From assembly GCA_029215795.1 (NCBI GenBank), contig JARDYH010000005.1, positions 9,766,001-9,830,000 of the forward strand: a stretch of 64,000 bases of DNA, written 5' to 3'. The position numbers were made by a program, and so were the translations under genes. Positions within the stretch are counted from its first letter, which is position 1. The number at the start of each line of letters is the position of its first letter. Below the pieces are notes generated by a model. The model did no database searches and had not been told where the DNA came from. It saw only the letters and a program-made list of their open reading frames with translations. This stretch comes from Anniella stebbinsi. Its lineage: Eukaryota > Chordata > Lepidosauria > Squamata > Anniellidae. Below, one piece after another: positions 54,683 to 64,000 of the stretch.

Positions 54683-55010
54683 AGGGTCATCACACAGGGG
54701 AAAATCGTGTTTCCTTACCGTCTCTTCTCCGCCCCTGCTTTTGTCTCTCATTACTTCCTCTTTCTGCCCGGAGGGGAAAGAGGAAGTATACAAAGACCAC
54801 ATGGCCCATTCAGGGGACGTTTTTATCGTGCCGCTTTTCCTGCAAACAGCAGGAGATTGCAACATATGCTGTTTTAAGAAAAAAGTCGGATTAAAAGGGG
54901 TCTATTTTGCAACGGGAAAATGAGTGGAAGGAGAGGGAGGCAAACGGGAGGCGGACATTGTTAAGTGGGCAGCACCGAGTGTACGATAAAACGCTCGTCT
55001 GATGAACGTC
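54683..55010. mobile_element. Inverted-repeat DNA element, TCATCAGACG family
   Basis: The left end is GAGGGTCATCACACAG and the right end CGTCTGATGAACGTC. The internal body matches 33252-33612 (GAGGAAGTATACAAAG, CCCATTCAGGGGACG). Flanks CAA and TAA fit a worn 3-bp duplication. Confidence 0.8.
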
Positions 55011-55165
55011 TAAGTATAGGAGAACATTTTGTGAGGTCCATTGTGAATTCTGTGAGGAAATGTCATGCCCCAGTAGAAGAACACTATATGCTAGTAAATT
55101 AGATTGTCTTCATGATTCAAATAATGAATAATAAACAATGCACATGGTCAGTGTAGTATTATACG

Positions 55166-55529
55166 TATTTATTTATTGTGTTACATTTATATCCTGCCTT
55201 TTCCTCCAAGGAGCCCAAGGCAGGATGCACAAGCCTCCTCCTCTCCATTTTATCCTCACAACAACCCTGTGAGGTTGGTTAGGTTGAGAGTCAGGCCAGA
55301 TCCACACCAAACAGGATATAACACCATGAAAGCAGTTTGAAAATGGTATATAGAATGTATCAATGGGCCCCAACAGTTGTCAGTGCACTTCAATAGTGTG
55401 ATAAAGCAGTAGTGTAGATCCAGCCTCAGTGATTGGACCAAAATCACTCCATGAACATGGCTGAGCGGGGGCCAGAACCTGGATCTCCTGAGTCCCAGTT
55501 CAACACTCTAACCCCTACATCACACTGTC
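55166..55529 (-). mobile_element. Sauria-type SINE carrying a nested MITE
   Basis: In minus orientation the tail (TATTTATTTATTGTG) is followed by ATTTATATCCTGCCTTTTCC, ATTTTATCCTCACAACAACC, and, after the nested element 55294-55425, the head ending CACTCTAACCCCTACATCAC. Confidence 0.87.
55294..55425. mobile_element. GATCTACAC-family MITE inserted in a SINE, 3-bp TSD
   Basis: The left end is GGCCAGATCCACACC and the right end GTGTAGATCCAGCC, flanked by TCA and TCA. It sits inside a minus-strand Sauria-type SINE (55166-55529). Confidence 0.9.
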
Positions 55530-55625
55530 TGTTTGTTTGATTGTTGATTTTAAACTTTCTGTGATCAAGCGCAGGGGAGTCTTTCCATGACATTGCAGGG
55601 CTCCCCCCATAGGAATGGAACATGT

Positions 55626-55795
55626 GACTACAGGAAACTCCCTTATACTGAGTCAGATTCTTGGTCCATCTAGGCCAGTATTGTTGATACTGAGTGGTAA
55701 GCAGCTCTGCAGGGTTTCAGGCAGCAGATTTTCCAAACCTGTCTGGAGATTCCAGGAACTGAACCTGGGAGCATCCGCATGCAAGGTCTCTTGTG
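55626..55795 (-). mobile_element. tRNA-Ala-derived SINE, head truncated
   Basis: Its 3' part reads CTCCCTTATACTGAGTCAGA, followed by TTGGTCCATCTAGGCCAG, then GGAACTGAACCTGGGAGC and GCATGCAAGGTCTC. Confidence 0.78.
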
Positions 55796-56964
55796 AATGT
55801 ACCCTCTGTATGGGGTGAAGGCTTCCAAGCTCCACCCCAGAGGCAGCTGCACCTCAGCACTGGGTAGGTGTTTGCGGTTTGGGAATATAAAGATCCGCGC
55901 AGGGGTGAAAGCATTGGGAGAGGGATTCGCAGACAAACAGCTGTGTATTCCGTAACACCATTACTTCCTTGCACTGGCTGCTCTTTCTCCTGCTGTTCAT
56001 CAACCCTGGCCTGTCACAATGAATCAAAGAATCAATTTACCTCCCGACTCACTCCATGCCTGGAATCATTTATGAGATGTCGTGGGGACCCCCGCGGCAA
56101 GCACGGCAATAACAAATGGACCCCCTTTCTCTTCACTTACACCCTCTAATCCCTGCCTTGCTTCTGCTCTGTTATTCCCACAGCTGGGGTGGGGAGAAGG
56201 ACCCTAGAACCTGTCTTTCCCCCATTGAAGCACTGGGTCACACAAATAGTCCACCTCACCTGACCCGGCACTCTGCCTCCGACAGTGGTCAGTCATATGT
56301 GAAACAGCGCAAAAGCAAGACAAGATGATTATCACCACCACTTTAGTCGTTTGTTCGTCTTTTAATTGGATATAAATTGTTTCTGCAAGAGAAGATTCCA
56401 TCCTCAGCTATCGTAGTTAATGATAGCTATTGGTGCACCTATCATCTACGAATGGGGTATACTTAAAAACAAACAACAATAATAACCATGTTAGTGATCA
56501 TCAAATAATCATCAGGTATTTTAAAGTAACTCAACTCTGTGGCACGTTCTGTGAAAAGATTAGACTTTGGAAAATAGCCAGTATCAATGGCATAATGGGT
56601 TAATGTTGATGGACAGAAAGAGAGGGCACTGGCAGAAGGTGGACAAAGTGAAGGGTGATAGTTAGGCAGCTGGACTTCCCCTGACTATTGGCTCTTACCC
56701 TGTGTTATTCCCACTAGTTGTCAGTCTTCCAGCTCCATCCCCGAATTCTGCTGCTGCAGACTGTAACCTCTGGGTAGGAGTCATACTACTATTCTGCTTT
56801 TTTTGTAGCACCTAGCATACTAGTGGTCCTAATTAACTATTCACTACTAGTAGTATGGTAATAGTACATTAGTACTAGCATACTACTGCAGCTAAATAAA
56901 TTACTATTACTACAAGTAGTACAGGTAGTAGTAACTACAACTAGTAGTAAATATTTACTCAGCC

Positions 56965-57043
56965 CTAGTTGTATGATGAGCCTGCATTGAGTAGGGGGTT
57001 GGACTAGATGATCTCCAAGGTCCCTTCCAAGTCTATGATTTTA
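56965..57043 (+). mobile_element. CR1 LINE 3' tail
   Basis: GTTGGACTAGATGATCTCCA followed by AAGGTCCCTTCCAAGTCTA and TGATTTTAT. A similar shorter piece lies at about 3935-3988. Confidence 0.8.
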
Positions 57044-57860
57044 TCGTTGGTGTAGAAAATGTAATTGTAGCATAACCCTTACCCAGAGGGCAACAGTGGA
57101 TGGGGATTGTTGGAAGGGTTAATTAATGGGCGGGGAAATAAAGTTCAGGTGACAAGCTTCTCAATTGCCACCTAGCTTTGCTTTTCCATCCCCTCCATGC
57201 CGAAATGTGGGCTCTTGGCCTCCTCTCCATTTCTGTCAAATGTCCATCTCATCACTACCGTGTTCCATAATAATAAAAGCAATTTGGATAGTAGATCTAT
57301 GGGGTGAGTGGATGAAAGAATGTACTCCCAAAATATGGAGAGATGCCCATGTCCTGCAATGGATAGATGGAACTGGATGCATGTAGGGAGGTGGGGTTAT
57401 AGGATGGAAGAAGAGAGACGGCCAAGCGGTGGAGTGGAGGTGGATGCGAGAATGCCGTAAGGATGGACGGACAGCGATTAAGTGACGGGGGGGGGGGGGG
57501 GCGATCCTAGGTGGACAGAGCGCGTCTTTGGGGATGGGATGGGGGGGGGGGAGCGGGAATCGGAGGACTGGGTGGGATGGGAGAAGAGGAGAAGTTGGAT
57601 GGAGCTTGTTGGCCAGGCAGAGACTTAAAGCTGGCCAGGATGTGTAGCGTGTGTGTAGTGTGTAGTGGCGGACGGGGAGAAAACGAGACAGTCGTGGTGG
57701 GCTGGGCGAGGTGGCGTCGGTATTGATCAAAGAAAAGTGCGAGAGCTCCAGAGATTGAAAAAATCGTGCATGGAGGCGGCGGCGGCACCGGCACTGTGGT
57801 GGGATCATCACGCCAACAAGGACTCGGGCCCGGAGTCGTCTCCCCGAAGTCATCCATATT

Positions 57861-57866
57861 TATAAA
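57861..57866 (+). promoter_or_regulatory. Candidate TATA box for PDZD4
   Basis: TATAAA lies within the context ATATTTATAAAGCGCCGCG, the only AT-rich patch in the GC-rich island. A GC box (CCGCCC, about 57887) follows about 25 bp downstream, near where transcription would start. That would make a 5' UTR of about 430 nt. Function is inferred from position only. Confidence 0.5.
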
Positions 57867-58323
57867 GCGCCGCGTGTCCGTCCCCCCGCCCGCCCGCCTC
57901 GCCTCCCCTCCCCTCCCCTCCCCGGCCCCGCCTCTCCCTGGCAAGCGGAGAGAGGGAGTGAGCCAGACCAGACGGCAGACGAGTGTGCATTTCTCCGCAG
58001 CAGCGACAGGCGGCCGCCCCGTCCCCCCCTCTCCTCTTCCTCCGGGATCGCCCGCGTTGGCCACCGAGGGAGCGGGGAGGCATCCCGCCGCGCGCCCCGC
58101 GCCCCCTCCCGCGTTTCCTCCTTGCCCCGCCGCCATGCCCCCAGGGGGTTGAATGAGGGGCAGTGATCGGAGGGCGCCTCCACCCTCCCTGCCCAGGGCT
58201 ATGCCAGGGTGGGGGGGCCGGGAGGGTGAGCGACCCGCCCCCCCACCTGTAGGATCCCAATGAGTTGACCCCTCTCCCAAATTGCGGCTCCCCCCTCGGT
58301 CCCACCCCTCGAGCGGCGTCGCC

Positions 58324-58383
58324 ATGGGATGTAACATGTGTGTGGTGGAGAAACCCGAAGAACAATATAGGGTCATGCTGCAG
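58324..58383 (+). CDS. PDZD4: PDZD4 first coding exon (PDZ domain-containing 4), partial
   Basis: The ATG at 58324 has a favourable context (GTCGCCATGG) and opens 20 codons starting MGCNMCVVEKPEEQY and ending VMLQ, then a donor GTAAGG at 58384 (phase 0). I recall human PDZD4 as starting MGCNMCVVQKPEEQYKVMLQ, so two of 20 residues differ; the paralogues PDZRN3/4 have a more distant form. Human PDZD4 continues with the PDZ-containing part in later exons, which lie beyond the window. Gly2 with Cys3 and Cys6 suggests N-terminal lipidation and membrane attachment, but that is inference. The location downstream of L1CAM on the same strand matches Xq28. PDZD4 is a predicted scaffold with little known function. 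Confidence 0.9.
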
Positions 58384-59546
58384 GTAAGGCGAGGGGAGGG
58401 GGGTGGAGATCGGTGGTGGTGGGGACAGACACAATATGGGGAGGGGGATACTGTGGCAGGGCTCAGGGGAAAGGAAGATAGGGGCGGGGTAGGCATGAAT
58501 GGGATGGGTCGGGGTGACATGCGGGTCGGGGTGGCACGGATGGGGTGGCATGGAAGGGAAGGGGGCGGTAGGTCTGTGTAAGGGAGATCTGAGGAGAATA
58601 AAACAGGGGGCATGTGGTATAAGGGGGCGATGGGGTCGTCTGGGGACAAGGAAGGGGAGGAAAGGTTAAGGAGGGTTCCCAAGGGTTCCTAATGGGGTGG
58701 CTGGCGATGGAGTAGATCTCTGGGACATGAGAAAGAGTCCTTCGGGTGCAAGGAAAGAGAAGGGGTGGGAGATCGGGAGGGGGGGTACTGAGGAAAGAAA
58801 AGGTGATCTGGAATCCTTGGAAGCGGGGGCATGCAAGAACAGGGCCCCCAGTTTTTTCTGGGGAGGAGAGGGGAGGTACGGAGGTTGGGGAGGGGATTTT
58901 GTGGTGCTAGGAGGGGGGATTGATGCTGCAGTGGGGGAAGGGAGCAGGTACGGATGAGGGGAGGTTGCCTAGCAACTAGTCTCCCCCTCTTTTCCCCATA
59001 GCACACAGTGCCTGAAATGATGGGGAGGGGGATTTGGGGGGGAGAGAGAGGGAAATTGGGAGGGAAGCACTGAGCAGGCAAGGTGGAAGTAAGGCAGTAG
59101 AATAGGTTTGAGAGGGGACTGACTCATATTAGACAGGTATTCATTCACCCCCTCCCCACCTATTCAACCTCGTTCACTCTTTCAGTTCCTAGGTCATTGT
59201 ATGTTTCTGCATCTATCTCTTTTTCTACCTCTTCAGGTATCTGTTTTCCAACTCTCCCCCCCCCCCTCTTTTTTTCTACATCTCCTTCAGCTCAGGATTC
59301 ATTCACTTACTCATTCATTCATTCATTCATCTCTCTTCCTCTCTACCCATTTATGGATCTTATCCATTCAGATCTCCTTCCATCTCACTCTCCCATCCCA
59401 GATAACAAGTCCAGGTACAAAGGCACCTTTTCACCCCCACCCCTTTTGGGCAAAACCTGCTGGTTTGGGGCATAGGGACTGAAGCAAAGATAGAGTGAAT
59501 AGATGGTATAGGGAATGTATCTTGCGATTAGTTATAGCAAATATCT

Positions 59547-59588
59547 TTGCATTGTGTATATGATGTGGAAATCATATACACAATGCAA
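59547..59588 (+). repeat. Perfect 18-bp hairpin in PDZD4 intron 1
   Basis: TTGCATTGTGTATATGAT, a six-base loop GTGGAA, and the exact complement. It is shorter than a usual pre-miRNA; its origin is unknown. Confidence 0.9.
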
Positions 59589-61559
59589 GCTCCATGTGTT
59601 TGTGTCTGTAGGCATTCAGAGGTGCTTTTGTGACGGTGTGATTGTGAACATGTTGGCACCAGTATAGACGTTAGTGCATATGTTACACTGGTTATTCAGA
59701 CACTTGTGTTTGTGTGAGCCTTACAGAATCTTGTTTGTGCAGTTAGGGGACAGCTCCTTTGGTTTTCTCTTCTATTGCTTTTGAAATCAGAGACGTACAA
59801 CATGACAGTGGCAAATAAGCCTGCAATGTAAAGGTTCATAGGTTATTTCTCAGTGTATAGGCTCCATAGCGGCACATTATATCGTCATACACTAAGACAC
59901 TCCTCCAGACTTATTTTTGTATATATATACAGAATCAGTGATATCTGCATATAAATATTCTATCACCTATCTATTTTTCTATCTACACATATATATCCTT
60001 TTGGCTGTTGCTCCAACATTGCAACCAGTGTTCTAGGAAAGAGGACCTTATTTCGACCATGAACTGGAGGTAGCTGCTTGAACTGAGTTGGCCTTCAAAG
60101 TTTCCTATTCTTTTGTGCCATGTCAAAGAATGCCCCCCTTTCTGCCCTGCCAATCCTTGTATTTAGGGATGCCTTGGGAGTTCCTTTTGTAGTTTCATTC
60201 CAGTTGTTAATAGCGGGAGCCAGATTTCCATCCAATAAAGCAGAATGGATTGGCTGATGGTCTCATTATAAAAGGTTTCTTTTCCAAAGGAGAGGCTGCC
60301 TATTAGGCTGTTATGAACTAAGCTTGTAGTTCTGAAATGTACCTTATTATCAGACTCAAACCTGCAGGTCCTTTCTCTCTTTGTAACAGAAGTGTCTATC
60401 ACAATGGGAGGTGGATGGGAGAGCAGGGAGGTCCTGTGGGTGGTCAGGTGAGATATGGAGAGGGGATGTTGCTTGTCTCAGTTTACCTCCCCCTCTAGTT
60501 TCAGATGCCTTGATTTTCCAACAGGTAGAGGGGCTGGTCCGAAGAACTATGCCTGCCCTTGTCCTCCTTTGCAATGCCCCATCCCATCACTTGGTACCTG
60601 GGAGAATGACTATGGGCACTATGCCACACAACTCTATTCTGTTGAAATGGTTTTGGGTTCGTTTGGTTGTATACATTTCTATTTTTTCCAAGCTAAGCTA
60701 TAAGTAGAGTCATTAAACTTCATCAAGAGCATTAGAACATTCATTTTTGGACATGGAGCTCCAGATTAAAATTTGTGCCATCACAAATGTTTACATTAAA
60801 CCTTTGGTGATTCATATTGTCTTCCTTTGTTTCTTTCTTATGTTTATGAGTCACTCTATAACAAAAATGCTCTCAGAGAGATGAACGGTAACTAGAACAT
60901 TAAAACATAAAACAAATATGTGTGTGTGTGTATAGTGTGCTAAAATCAACAAGTACAACGTCTTTAATTCAAGTTAACGTTTCTTTGAGTACAAATTGAC
61001 TTGGCTTCCTTTACTAGGGTTTTTTCAAGGTATTGAATCCAGGGCATGGGAAAACAAGGTACAAAAGTAGAAATGTGCTGACTGGACAAATTTCTACTTC
61101 ATTAAACAAGCAAATTATAGAAAGTTGAAGAAGACATCTTTGTTTTCATTCCTGACTGTGACATATGTGGGTGACTGGAGGAAACAAATAACAAGTTTCA
61201 TAAGGATCCAAGTAATAAGTCCTGAAACAAAGTATTAGCACTATATTGTGAATTAATAAGGCTCTGAGCTTCACATATTATGATTTTAATGGGTATACTC
61301 TGCCTATAGTAGCAGATGTCATAGTTGATGGCAGTTTCTTACATACATGTTATTTATCACTTACACGTTAAGAAACATCCAAATATCACCAATTAACAAG
61401 TTCAAGGATATATCCAAGATCTTTATTCTGAAAATTCTTACTATTATGAAGAATTGATCATTTCAAGCAGCATTTGTCAGGTTTCGCTACTGTCTTTTTG
61501 AAACATGTGACTAGACCGATGTTTATTGTTATTTTATATATTGTTTTTTGAAACACACA

Positions 61560-61785
61560 GGCTGAAATTGGACGACACAATAAGCAAGTGGGGGAGGGGA
61601 AACAATTGTCAGTTGTATTGACTATCGTGTCGTCCGAATTCTGCCATAGTCAATTCAGCTCTGATCCTAATCCACACCACAGTTGATTATTTATTACCAT
61701 GTTGTGTGGTGAGTACCCCCTAGATGAACAACTGTAAAGTTGATTATTACCCCACCATTGACTATCGTGTTGTCCGAATTCAGCC
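61560..61785. mobile_element. GGACGACAC-terminus inverted-repeat element
   Basis: The left end GGCTGAAATTGGACGACAC and the right end (reverse complement GGCTGAATTCGGACAACAC) match. A third copy of the terminal motif lies inside (about 61619-61649). Flanking triplets are ACA and ACT. It lies in PDZD4 intron 1. Confidence 0.8.
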
Positions 61786-64000
61786 ACTGTCTTTATCTCT
61801 GCCTTGCAAGGGAAGTGACTGTTCTTGTTTTAAAGAGGAGTAGATAGAGGCTGTGGGATAGTGAATGAGTTACCCACAGCAAAGATTCACATCTGGTTCA
61901 TATCTGAAACTCTTAGTCCACGCGGGGTATTGAAAGCAGGCTTCTTATTTTGGAGTCCTGGGGTTGCAAATTGCACCTGCAAAGGTCATAGGAAATTTAT
62001 TCTCAAAAGTGTGAGAGCTGCAGGCAACTAGATGCTAAGGAAGGAGTGCAAGTTTCCCCCCAGGTCAACTTACCCTTGCATGTTTATCACCTGATGACTG
62101 CAGCATCAAGTGTGAGACCTTGCGTCTATGATTGAGTAATCATAGATCAAGTACCACAGATAAAGCTTCCATGCCACCTTGCACACACCACTTTTTTGAT
62201 GGAGTCAGTTCACACATTCAGTCATGAGTCATCCAGCATCGAGTGATGAAAAATAACAAACATGCGTAAACAGGTTTCTCGTTTCCCAGTGTGTTCTGGG
62301 GGTTGATGAAGAAATGGAATTCTGATATTTTCTAGGCACCTCCCAATCAGGATAATCTATGATCCTCCCTAGTTAGACACCACATGAGCGGGGTGTGTGT
62401 GTGTGTCTGTGTGTCTACATTTGTTGTCAGTTGTGGCCAACGGGGCAGCCGCCTTTTACCCGCTGGCTTTTTGCCTGCTTCATGGTACCTTCCTCATGTA
62501 TATTTAAAGCACCCTGGAACAAGATGATCTTCCTCACACTTCTTGCTCTCGGACGCAGGATATGTGCTTCACCAAGATGCCACTAGATTAGATAGTGTCT
62601 TTTTTAAAGGTTAGACAAATCCGTGGAGGAGAGGTCTAGCAAATTAAATAGCCATCTAATCTAGTCAATATATTTCTGAATACCAGAAACTGGAGACAGA
62701 CACAGGTAAGGGATGTAGCCTTCATGATGTACTTTTGAGTTTTCCAGAGGCATAAGGGCCTGGCTGCAGTTTAAGGCAGAACGTTGGACTTGATGGACCT
62801 TTGGTCTGGAAGCTCAAACAAATCTCCCCCTTCCCTGCCCCCAGACTTTAGGAGGCTCACTAGGACAGAATTTAAGTACTTCTGGTGTGAAAGATCCCTG
62901 TCTCCTTTAAAGGCATGTTTGCAAATAGGTGACTGGTGGGGGGTTTTTTGTGGTTTTTTTTGTCAAGGTAGAAATCTATTTTGGTACTTGTAGCTTACAG
63001 TGTCTTGGTTTGATTGAGGACGTTACAGACTAGCTCTCCAGAGTTCTTGCAAAAGAGATGTGGTAGAAAACGTAGTGACTGTTGCATTGGTTCTCTGAGA
63101 AAATTCAGCTAGATGGATAGCTCACACCAGAAGACCAGGCACTCCTGTAAAAGCACACACAAGCCTGGTCTGACACAAATCTGGCAACACACACACACAC
63201 ACACACTGTTCGGATATGAATAATTACACACACAATCAATGCTGGACACAAAGACAAATGGACAAAATATGGCCTGGCTCCTTTTTGCTCTCTCTCACTC
63301 TCTCACACACATAGAATAGTGGACAAACGCACATACACACAGAGCTCATCCTACATCGTTTGCAGATAATGCCATAGTCTGACACAACATCGTTGCACAC
63401 AGGGCTACATCTCTGCACAGCAGGCACAAACACAGTTAAGACACAAACAAATGCTTCTGCTGCGGCAGCACCCCACTTGGCTTCCTCTCTGCTGCAGTGG
63501 GACCGGGCTGTGCATTCTAACGCCCGGTTCCGGGCCAAAGATCCTTACAAAACCTGGAGGGGGAAGCTTTTGGTCCCGACTGGATCGTATATGAGAAAAG
63601 ACTGTCCAGGAGGCTTGCAGGGTAGGGATCTGGAGGGGAGCGTGAGCGCAGAGAAGGGCTGGGAGAGGCAGTTTGGGAAAGAGAAGAAGAAAAGAGACAC
63701 ACAAAGGAAAGCTGCGGGGAACCATCTGCTGAAGGCCTGAGGCTGGATCTCATTCCAGACCTGCCTGCAGGAATGTGATTAGCATTTGTTATAAATTCCT
63801 ACAGGGCCTTCTCAAGGCAGAGCGCTTCCTCCTCATTCCCACCCACAGCCTCTCCCCGAACCACCAGTCTAGGGTCTTCCTCTCAGCCTCATTTCTCCAC
63901 CCTAGAGCTCTTCTGATCCCCCATCATCAGACTGCACCCCACCCTCCCAATCCCCTCAGTTATTTTCTGCTCCAAACCCTCAGCTCTCCCACCCCAGTTC

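Larger units (their letters stand above)
33613..57769. other. L1CAM-PDZD4 intergenic region
   Basis: No conventional gene is supported. Apart from the elements listed, these stretches show nothing I can name: 33790-34820, 36550-37150, 38920-40380, 43440-44240, 45560-46650, 46800-47950, 49610-50090, 53530-54680, 55800-56960 and 57045-57480. Short recurring words such as TACTCAGAAG...CAATGGGA (about 37095-37140, 46080-46215, 46490-46555, 52820-52895) mark another common dispersed repeat. Confidence 0.7.
57770..58480 (+). promoter_or_regulatory. PDZD4: PDZD4 CpG-rich promoter region
   Basis: G+C content and CpG density rise sharply here compared with the flanking AT-richer DNA (for example GGCGGCGGCACCGGC near 57777 and CCGCCGCGCGCCCCGCGC near 58085). 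Transposons are absent. The region ends just downstream of the first coding exon, as expected for a CpG-island promoter. Borders are by eye. Poly-G runs flank it upstream (57487-57501, 57541-57551). Confidence 0.75.
58384..64000 (+). other. PDZD4 intron 1 (5' part)
   Basis: No second exon was found. Its first several hundred bases are G-rich continuation of the CpG island. Further on are ATTC/CATT repeats (about 59307-59330), a perfect short hairpin (59547-59588), an inverted-repeat element (61560-61785), a CR1-like tail trace (about 62776-62805) and a CA run (about 63187-63208). The rest is unremarkable. Confidence 0.75.

Noticed and set aside
57507..58682. A 391-codon open frame on the minus strand, and a 205-codon one at 57236-57853
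   Set aside because: Both run antisense through the GC-rich PDZD4 promoter and are rich in Pro, Ser, Arg and Gly, as expected from stop-poor GC-rich DNA. No domain or splice logic supports them.
63400..63740. Possible PDZD4 exon 2
   Set aside because: The translations show no match to the expected VNGKELSK-type continuation and no phase-0 acceptor leading into it.

Overview
The window is vertebrate nuclear DNA and most probably comes from a squamate reptile (lizard or snake). The reasons are split genes with canonical GT-AG introns, CR1 and L2-like LINE fragments, SINEs matching the Sauria-type and tRNA-Ala-type families of squamates, MIR remnants, and many small palindromic DNA transposons. 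I see no bacterial or viral gene set. Species and chromosome cannot be told from sequence alone.

Layout. Positions 1-826 are intron. Positions 827-31093 hold the last nine coding exons, in order and in frame, of the neural cell adhesion gene L1CAM on the + strand: the second half of fibronectin III domain 3, FnIII 4, FnIII 5, the membrane segment, and the whole ankyrin-binding cytoplasmic tail, including the 12-nt neuronal mini-exon that encodes RSLE. A 3' UTR of about 2.1 kb follows, with a terminal AATAAA at 33184. Positions 33206-57770 are intergenic and dominated by transposon remnants; the one unexplained coding-like stretch is 40716-41375. A CpG-rich promoter region (about 57770-58480, TATAAA at 57861) leads into the first coding exon of PDZD4 on the + strand (58324-58383). 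The rest of the window is PDZD4 intron 1.

L1CAM followed in tandem by PDZD4 matches the order and orientation known at human Xq28. This supports both identifications and shows that the linkage predates the mammal-reptile split. L1CAM is an axonal adhesion receptor and PDZD4 is a predicted intracellular PDZ scaffold. The window gives no evidence that they act together beyond being neighbours.

The most striking non-genic content is a dense set of non-autonomous DNA transposons whose borders can be set from terminal inverted repeats and target-site duplications (TSDs). One group makes 8-bp TSDs (hAT-like), including six copies of a roughly 310-bp palindromic family. A second group of several unrelated-looking families (termini containing CTCTACAAG, TCATCAGACG, GATCTACAC, TGTTCAGATGAC) appears to make 3-bp TSDs. 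Nested insertions give a relative chronology.
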